This document shows, in pieces, positions 7,860-13,651 of a stretch of DNA of 13,651 nucleotides. The position numbers and the translations under genes are program-made. Origin of the DNA: Echinostoma caproni (Eukaryota; Platyhelminthes; Trematoda; Plagiorchiida; Echinostomatidae); assembly GCA_900618425.1 (NCBI GenBank), contig UZAN01042287.1:36112-49762 (forward strand). Reading direction: 5' to 3'. Within the stretch, counting starts at the first letter, position 1; each line of letters starts with the position of its first letter. The notes under the pieces were generated by a model that was not told the origin of the DNA, made no database searches, and worked only from the letters and a program-made list of their open reading frames with translations.

Positions 7860-10690
7860 ACTATACTAAAAAATATAGTTGTTCGATGAAAATCAATGAA
7901 TCGGCATTTCCATGTATAGATCTGTGAACAATTCGGCTACACGCGTAAGTATCTGAATAGCTGTCTTAAAGATGCATTTCATAAATCACACACTGCATTG
8001 GTCGAAAGGGATGAGAAAAAATAAGCCTCCGGATTTCGTAAAGATCGATCGATTACCAATAAATACAGTGCCTTATTCAATTCAGCTCACCGGTGCCGAA
8101 CCCCAGTGCGTAAATGGAACTTTGAAAACATTCAACGACAACATGAATCATTCGAATGAATTTCATCGAAGCTTCGAAATAACAGCTCGATGAACCGGAC
8201 AGATTATATCTAACAAATTTACGCTTTCCCAAGGGGGTTCACACACAGACCACGAAAAGGATATTCCAGCGCGAGTTGATGTTTGATTGTAAAAATCAAT
8301 GTTCACATGCTGGTATTTCTCTATCGCCCAAATCGGATAATTTCCCAGCTAAATTGTGTCAAGATATAAATAGCTCCAGATGAAAGAAATGTTAACTAGC
8401 GCAAGGTTTTGTTTAGTTCCATAATTTGGAAAATAAATGAACTGCTGGAGCTCAAGCAACATGAGATAATAAACAGTTCCACGTGGTGTACACTCGAAGA
8501 GCAAAAGATTGACGGGAGCACACCAGTCGGCTATTTTAAAGCACTGTATCCCACAGGTACTCCTTTAGATGGGCCCTGAATAACAACATTATCAGTGGAC
8601 AACGAGTGGTAACAATCGGTACACAAAACGAAGCCTACACCAATTCCGTGTCATCGAGCAACATACGAACCGTGGGGTTCCACTTAAAGAGCGTAGAATG
8701 CATTATGTTGATCAGAACCCATGATGCCCATCCCGTTTTCGGACGGACCCGTGCATATAATCATGGTTTCCAGACCCGATTGAGAAACTCTTCGTGTGCG
8801 AGTGGAATGTGCACTTAGACTTGTGATCGAGGCCCTGGTGCAGTTGATGGCGTAACTCAAATCCTCTTGAAACAATGAACGAATGAATGATATCGAATTT
8901 ATTCTTACTTGAGCCCCAGGTGAGTTATTGATTTTCCTAGGGAAACCTGAAAATGAACCGATGTTGTGTATCTAGTGATGGGACTTTATAGTTTTAAACT
9001 TTGAGTGTATAATAACGATCTCTGTGTGCGGTGTTCTGAGGAGAGCTAACACATCCTAACTGGTGGGCAGAGTTGAAAAACAGGAGAGCAATAATTCCGA
9101 ACTGCTCGAATAAAGTTCAGCCCGTCTCGCATTTCTGTTGCTCGATCCATCATCATCGGTCAACGCAATGCAAGGGAAAACTACCCTCTCAAGGAACTCT
9201 ACTTCACTCACCAGCCTACATCAATGTGGTAATCCTAGCCTACGGGATGACACAAACCACGGGAAGATACGTTACAGTTTCTGGACAACTGTGATGAGTC
9301 AAGCCTCTCAGGTGACGCCAGTAACGAGCCTACGCGTTACAGCTCCGAGACTACAAACCATAGACCGATCGTACCGATCAATCAAAAGTCGTGTAGTCAA
9401 AACAGAAGCTGTAAGACACCAGGAATACGAGCACGCGATTGGTGGAGACCTGAAGAACCAATGAACTTCTTTTGCGCACTTTATTTGAACCCCAGATTTC
9501 TTTCGGTGAACTGCTACTCCTGTGGTCTTTTCCTCGCGTCTCCGTTACGTGGGACACCGTCACACAAGTGCCAATGTGATTTAATGCTTCCATGGAGTCT
9601 GTGATTCCTAATACGTGATTTGTAATCCGTGATCTGCACGGTACTCCAACCATTAAAATCAATCAGTTCATGAACAGTTACACAGATTCAACCAATGATA
9701 GCCTGGCTGAACACACCGTAAATAGGGCTAACAAACTGGTAGATTATATGCCACGTTGTGCGGAAAAATTGATTCTCAAATTATTTATCAAACAGTTTAT
9801 TACCAGTGCTAGGAAATCGCTCGGTAGAGTATGAATCATCTACAGTCAGTTCATTATTTTGAGGGATATTTCAAAAATTACAGGGATTACGGATTGAACA
9901 TAACACACGGACCATCGAAAACCTTAAACAAAGAAAAACCCGTAAAGCTATTTATTTTATCCAGGCTGTGAGCAATCAACGAAAGGTAAGTTTATCCCGG
10001 GGGGGGGGAGTCGACCTCGTGCACGACTACTGGTTGACTGTTGGATGTGCTATCTAATTGAATAAGTCAGACGAGTGCTCCAAATCAGCATCATATAATA
10101 TATTTATTTGTATCACCCTTTCTTGTTTATCTTTACCCAAAATAACATTTGAATTCTTCCATAAGTGAGCCAGTGATATTCACATGCGCTTGTGCTGTAC
10201 CTCTACGTCGAAGATGGAGAAACTAAGCCGACAATAATAATAATAATAATAGTAATAAACCGATACAATAAACAAACAAATAAATAATGATTCAAAGCAC
10301 ACACAAGACAGCAGAAAGACAATCAGATGCCCAAAACAAATTCTACCCCGCGCAATCTATTTCACCCTCGTCCAACCACAGTTTCTATCCCATCTGTAAC
10401 TGTATAGTTCAGTGTCTGATGACCTTTGGCCCATCTGTATAGGCAGTGAGAAATCTGGTTTCTCATATGACCCAGACACTCTAGTTACATGCTTAAAGTG
10501 CGATTCATCGCGTGCTGTTGTCTGACAGCGTTCTTGAACTTATTATGTTTACTGGCCAGTAATAATCTGACATCTTCTCTTACGAGGGACCAAGGGACCA
10601 AATTTACGCCTAAGTGTGGTGACCTGTGGGAACGAATCGTAACACTTAGTGCCAACAGACTCTGATCAGACGGACGTTCGTTGTCCATAC
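7860..10690. other. No recognisable gene; anonymous non-coding DNA
   Basis: Frames up to 108 residues occur on both strands (for example 9138-9464 plus and 9378-9662 minus), but they overlap one another, lack recognisable motifs and have no family resemblance I can name. Simple repeats are listed separately. A run of ten G stands at 9999-10008. Confidence 0.55.
10233..10288. repeat. (AAT)n microsatellite with A-rich extension
   Basis: Six perfect AAT units (10233-10250), then AGTAATAAA and a run of AAACA/AAATA units. This resembles a decayed SINE or LINE tail, but no recognisable element lies directly upstream. Confidence 0.85.
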
Positions 10691-10701
10691 GTCACCTTGT
10701 T

Positions 10702-10968
10702 TGTGTTGTCGCAGTCGTTTACTCGCTATTATTGACGTGCTGTGGACCCCATGGTCCGAGATTCGAGTCCCGCCAGCGCCACCCAAATTTTGTACGTATA
10801 GAGCACTGTTGTCGTTCCTGTTCAATACCATACCTAACCTGGCCAAGGGGGTATTATTTGGTCCGCCACTTCAAGTCCCGAGCCGAGCTTAGGCTACCGG
10901 TTTTCATCAATGAACAGCACAGGTCCTCGTGACCATGATGCTTTGCCCGTTCATTGTTCATCACACTA
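10702..10968 (+). repeat. SINE B2: second copy of family B
   Basis: It aligns with B1 from the B-box (GATTCGAGTCC, 10760-10770) through CCCGCCA, TTCAATAC, CCTAACCT, CAAGTCCCGAGC and the terminal TTCATCACAC. The A-box region (TTGTCGCAGTCG, near 10708) is degraded. Compared with B1 it carries roughly 35 extra bases near 10903-10935, and several small changes. Plus-strand frames of 83 and 63 residues here are read out of the SINE and are not genes. Confidence 0.75.
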
Positions 10969-11049
10969 AGGTGTTTAATAAAAAGAACCCCTTCTTCGGT
11001 CAAGGCAACCGCGGAAGTAACATGCCCACACAACCTATAAACAAATTAT

Positions 11050-11440
11050 TCAGATTTCTTTTTGTTCATATATTGTGGCACATTTGCCAGTTCTCTGTAA
11101 TTGGTTACATGTTGGATTAATAATAATAAAATAAAAAGGACTGTTATCACATTCCCCGATATGATTGTTTCGCGGATCCTTCTTTCTCAACGCTTCCCTT
11201 TTGTCGCTCGCTGCTGCATCGACTGTATCCCAGATAGCGCGTTGTCCCTGAGCTGGAAGTACGTAGTAATATATCCATCCGTAGTACATGTCCACTACCA
11301 GATGCATTGTGTTTTTTGCCCGGACCGGGGTAAAGTATTTGGTGAGTCACAGGATGTCAGTCCGGTACACATCAGATTTTACAATTTATTAGTTACGACT
11401 AAAAAGCATCCTGGGGGTAATGGAGAACATGATTCAATTT
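11050..11440. other. Open on both strands, no gene recognised
   Basis: The plus strand has the window's longest frame (11101-11523, 140 residues) and the minus strand an 85-residue frame (11050-11307) across the same DNA. Neither shows a known domain. The last third of the plus frame is read out of SINE A4, which argues against a native gene. An exon fragment cannot be excluded. An A/T-rich simple repeat (TAATAATAATAAA) lies at 11117-11138. Confidence 0.4.
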
Positions 11441-11444
11441 TAAA

Positions 11445-11622
11445 GGGGGAATTCGTCGTGCAAAGAGCAAATAAAGCGAGAACTGAAAAACTGGGAAACA
11501 GCTGGATAGCTGTTTTTACTTGATTAGGTCTCATCAGCAGCAGTGAGCGAATCCATCGGCCCCCAACGAACTCAGAACTTCACAGATAGAACGCAAGCAT
11601 GGTAATCACTCGACCACACTTG
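11445..11622 (-). repeat. SINE A4: family A copy on the minus strand
   Basis: Read on the minus strand: A-box TGGTCGAGTGA (11606-11616), ATGCTTGCGTTCTA as in A2, a degraded B-box GAGTTCGTTGG (11563-11573), GATGGATTCGC, a hammerhead remnant, CCCAGTTTT, and a tail TTTATTTGCTCTTTGCACGA that matches A3. The copy lacks the upstream module seen in A2 and A3 and starts near the tRNA-like head, as a conventional SINE would. It is back to back with A3. Confidence 0.75.
11499..11545 (-). ncRNA. Decayed hammerhead ribozyme, copy A4
   Basis: Minus strand: stem I strand CACTG (11541-11545), one extra CTG, core CTGATGA (11531-11537), stem II GACCT ... AAGT, then AAAA where GAAA is required, and AUC instead of GUC at the cleavage site. 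The 5' core is intact, the 3' core is broken, so it should be inactive. The extra CTG makes three units against two in A3. Confidence 0.7.
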
Positions 11623-11817
11623 GCAGATTATTAGATTGTTTTAAATTTTCTATTTGCAAAAGTTTCCAAACCGAGTCATACTTCCTGAGGTTAGTGCTGA
11701 GATGAGCGATATCCGATACCGCAACAATCTCACAATGATGGGTTGTGCTATATCGTGCATGCCTGCGTTCGGCCTGTGAAGTCCCGGGTTCAATTCCCAG
11801 TTGAATCGATGGATTCG

Positions 11818-11860
11818 CACTGCTGATGAAACCTAACCAGGTCGAAGCAACCGTCCAGTG
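11818..11860 (+). ncRNA. Hammerhead ribozyme, near-complete, copy A3
   Basis: Type I layout: stem I CACTG (11818-11822) pairs perfectly with CAGTG (11856-11860); core CTGATGA (11823-11829); stem II ACCT/AGGT (11831-11834 with 11839-11842) closing AACC, with an A/C mismatch at its base; GAAG (11844-11847) in place of GAAA; stem III C11848-G11853 with a G-U wobble next to it; cleavage triplet GTC (11853-11855). The single A-to-G change at the fourth GAAA position, together with the stem II base mismatch, probably disables it. Confidence 0.75.
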
Positions 11861-11910
11861 CTTTCTAGGTTTTCCCAGTTTACGTTTTATTTGCTCTTTA
11901 CACGACGAAT

Positions 11911-11927
11911 CCTCCCTCCCCCCCTCC
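11911..11927. repeat. C-rich tract (G4-type on the minus strand)
   Basis: CCTCCCTCCCCCCCTCC in the A3 tail. Its complement closely matches the G-rich tract at 12043-12063, so the two could pair as an imperfect inverted repeat. Confidence 0.7.
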
Positions 11928-12042
11928 TAATGGAAAGCTTTGGACAAGAGTGAGTCATGTACAAAAGCTTTTGGAATGAAGTCTAACTTCACTGTCTTTC
12001 TTCACGCTCCACTGATCGATGTGTTTCAATGCATGTGTGAAA

Positions 12043-12063
12043 GGAGGGGGGGGGAGGGGAGGG
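12043..12063 (+). repeat. G-rich tract with quadruplex potential
   Basis: Runs of 2, 9, 4 and 3 G separated by single A residues satisfy the usual four-tract G-quadruplex pattern (the run of nine can supply two tracts). Confidence 0.7.
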
Positions 12064-12069
12064 ACACAA

Positions 12070-13210
12070 TCGCAAGTGAATCAAAACGATTTTAGAGGTC
12101 TATTTAATCACATTTGTGTCAACACTTGACCACGGCGGCACATTTCGTTCACAAAGCCGTGACAAAATTGCATTAGTTAGTGGCTTGTAAAGTACATTAA
12201 TTCCCGGATTGATAAGCGTTTTTAAAGCGCACCTTTGTCCCTCTCTCAGTCAACAAAATATCAACCATGGTTGCGTATCAGCCAAGCCAGGGGTTGCTGT
12301 TCTTTCACATGCACACACGTGCGCTTGTGTATGCTTTCCGATCACGTGATATACCGGAGTTTGGTGCCTTTCAAATTCTGCCGTCTTGTGCATACATTCA
12401 TTGAACGAGGACACTGAGCTCGGGCGGTCAACGCATCATTTTAAAATTCGCCAAATGAGTTCATGTGAAGCGGTTGCCCTAGTTAAACACATCTTGGGTA
12501 ACGAAGCGTACAGGGATATATTTTGATATTGAAACAGTTGAATATGCAAGGTCGTGTGCGTACACAGCAAATGTTTTGAAATGCATCACCCGTTTGAGAG
12601 AAAACAGAAATAATTATTAAAAAAAAACACATCAGAGACGCATTGTGTAGTTTTGGGAATGTATGACACAGTGTTCAGAATAAGTTTTCAAACTACGCGT
12701 TTGTTCACCCAGGTTTGGAAGACAACCAAGAGAAGAGCTACTCAAAATGTTCTCTATTCAACTGACTCATGTCACGTTTGGCGTACTACAGAAATAAATG
12801 CCACCTAACGTTTTCGAGGCTGCACACACGCGGGACTGCCGTTTCACGGGGATATTATTCATTTATCATACGGACATCCAACGACTAAACAAATCTGTTT
12901 CTTTGGGTCAATCCTTTGAAATGTGTGTGCCAGGGAGTCTAATGTATACACGAGGGAAGGGCGGGGAATGGGCTAATCCAAACATTCCCCGTCTAAGTAT
13001 ATCTCGTTACTTCCATATGTATTTTCACAGTAACTTAGATCATTCGATTTATGCCGGAAAATAGGATCGACGAGTACTAATGACTTTAGCACACCACCAG
13101 TCCCTCAACCTATCTATAATCTATAAACGATCCTGATACAGTCAGCCGGTGATGGGACAAGGCATGAACTTATCCCAAGTCCGTGATCCTACTCTCATGC
13201 GCTAGTGCGA
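12070..13210. other. No recognisable gene; anonymous non-coding DNA
   Basis: Two plus-strand frames of 60 and 88 residues (12235-12417 and 12798-13064) have no recognisable motif. No RNA gene or further SINE copy is seen. Confidence 0.55.
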
Positions 13211-13212
13211 AC

Positions 13213-13240
13213 TACGAGGGCTGAGCAAAACGTTTCTGGA
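13213..13240. repeat. Terminal inverted repeat of a Tc1/mariner-type element
   Basis: TACGAGGGCTGAGCAAAACG, continuing to 13240, has the CGAGGG-CTG-CAAAA-TTTC pattern seen at ends of many mariner-like elements, preceded by the TA expected as target site (13213-13214). It lies 38 bp beyond the transposase stop codon, the right place and orientation for the 3' terminal repeat. The other end is outside the window. Confidence 0.7.
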
Positions 13241-13277
13241 TGCGCACAACGCTTAATTTGTAACACAAAAATGAGCA

Positions 13278-13515
13278 TTACATTTTCTCAAAGTATTTTC
13301 CACCTCCAGCATTCATGCATACACAGTTCCATGCGTTCAAGCCACTAGGTGAAACAGCTTGACCATGCCGAAGCGGATAACCCTTCCACCAGTTCAATAA
13401 ACGCCTCCGTAACTGCAGCTGTTGGTGACTTGTATTGCACCTCACTCATCATGCGCTTGACATTTAGGAATACAAAAAGGTCAAAGTCAAAGTTTTATCA
13501 TGGAAATAGCTTACA
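13278..13515 (-). pseudogene. Tc1/mariner-superfamily transposase, C-terminal remnant
   Basis: Minus-strand reading gives the usual end of the family: NFDFDLFVFLNVKRM (the D-FLFP-LK motif that follows the last catalytic Asp), SPTAAVTEAFIELVEGL, a tryptophan/arginine segment WLERMELCM, then in another frame CMNAGGGKYFEKM and a stop at 13278-13280, the classic C-x(n)-G-YFE ending. Two stops stand near 13495, a TAG at 13345-13347, and a 4-bp insertion near 13320 shifts the frame. The copy is dead. Upstream parts, including the catalytic D,D residues, would lie to the right and are blurred or beyond the window edge. The known enzyme cuts and pastes its own DNA at TA sites. Confidence 0.78.
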
Positions 13516-13651
13516 AGCTGGTGCTTCGCTTGTCCCATAGGATATTTACACAGATGAATCGTTACACATCGAAAAAGGAGTCGCATAGAGATCCGGGTAG
13601 GAGATAGAGGATGAAGGCTACAGTGAATTTCCGTTTGCCTTTAGTGTACGA

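Larger units (their letters stand above)
11658..11960 (+). repeat. SINE A3: family A copy lacking its A-box
   Basis: It aligns with A2 in the upstream module (GTGCTGAGAT; GGTTGTGCTATATCGTG), then jumps from CGTGCATG straight to CCTGCGTTC, missing 56 bp that in A2 contain the A-box. The B-box (GGTTCAATTCC) keeps the frame of the consensus with one change. Next come the best paired hammerhead (11818-11860) and a long C-rich tail. Loss of the A-box should end Pol III transcription from this copy. Confidence 0.75.

Noticed and set aside
9138..9464. 108-residue plus-strand frame, overlapped by a 94-residue minus-strand frame at 9378-9662
   Set aside because: The frames oppose each other and neither shows a domain.
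10681..10932. 83- and 63-residue frames near 10700-10930
   Set aside because: They are read from SINE B2.
11050..11307. 85-residue minus-strand frame with a fairly protein-like composition
   Set aside because: No motif or family resemblance found, and no convincing splice sites or start context. Kept only as an undecided stretch.
11101..11523. Longest open frame in the window, 140 residues, plus strand
   Set aside because: Its final third is translated from antisense SINE A4, the minus strand is open over the same DNA, and no domain or splice context is recognisable.
1..13651. CRISPR array, bacterial operon or phage system
   Set aside because: No regularly spaced repeats, no ribosome-binding sites with coding frames, and the repeat content is clearly eukaryotic.

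Overview
This window looks like non-coding, repeat-rich nuclear DNA from a eukaryote. A parasitic flatworm (trematode) is the best guess, because it carries tRNA-derived short interspersed elements with a hammerhead ribozyme core very close to that of the schistosome Sm-alpha type; this is an inference from family resemblance. No intact protein-coding gene could be supported. The open frames present are short, lack recognisable domains, and several lie inside repeats. Two ambiguous bases (699 and 1416) indicate draft assembly.

Layout. 1-1500: nothing recognisable beyond a G run. 1528-1703: a perfect 12-bp hairpin and a separated inverted repeat. 1733-3722: two direct repeats of about 50 bp flanking the remains of a pogo/Tigger-type transposase on the minus strand (about 2218-3360), split over several frames but with both DNA-binding helix-turn-helix motifs and all three catalytic aspartates still readable. 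3723-4860: nothing recognisable. 4860-5110: a minus-strand segment with a Pol III B-box match. 5171-5290: the first hammerhead SINE (A1), with the best conserved ribozyme core. 5300-7165: nothing recognisable. 7169-7856: a second hammerhead SINE (A2), whose core has been overrun by a CTG repeat, followed by a different tRNA-like SINE (B1). 7860-10690: no gene, a few simple repeats. 10702-10968: the second copy of family B (B2). 11445-11960: two family A copies (A4 minus, A3 plus) facing away from each other. 11911-12063: complementary C-rich and G-rich tracts. 13213-13651: the 3' end of a Tc1/mariner-superfamily element on the minus strand, with its terminal repeat, running off the right edge.

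The parts do not form an operon or pathway. They are a layered set of dead transposons: two DNA-transposon families with degraded transposases and two tRNA-related SINE families. The most interesting signal is family A: four copies in 6.7 kb that appear to catch different stages of ribozyme decay, including a stepwise CTG expansion seeded inside the catalytic core (2, 3 and 7 units), and a palindromic stem III that suggests a dimeric ribozyme.
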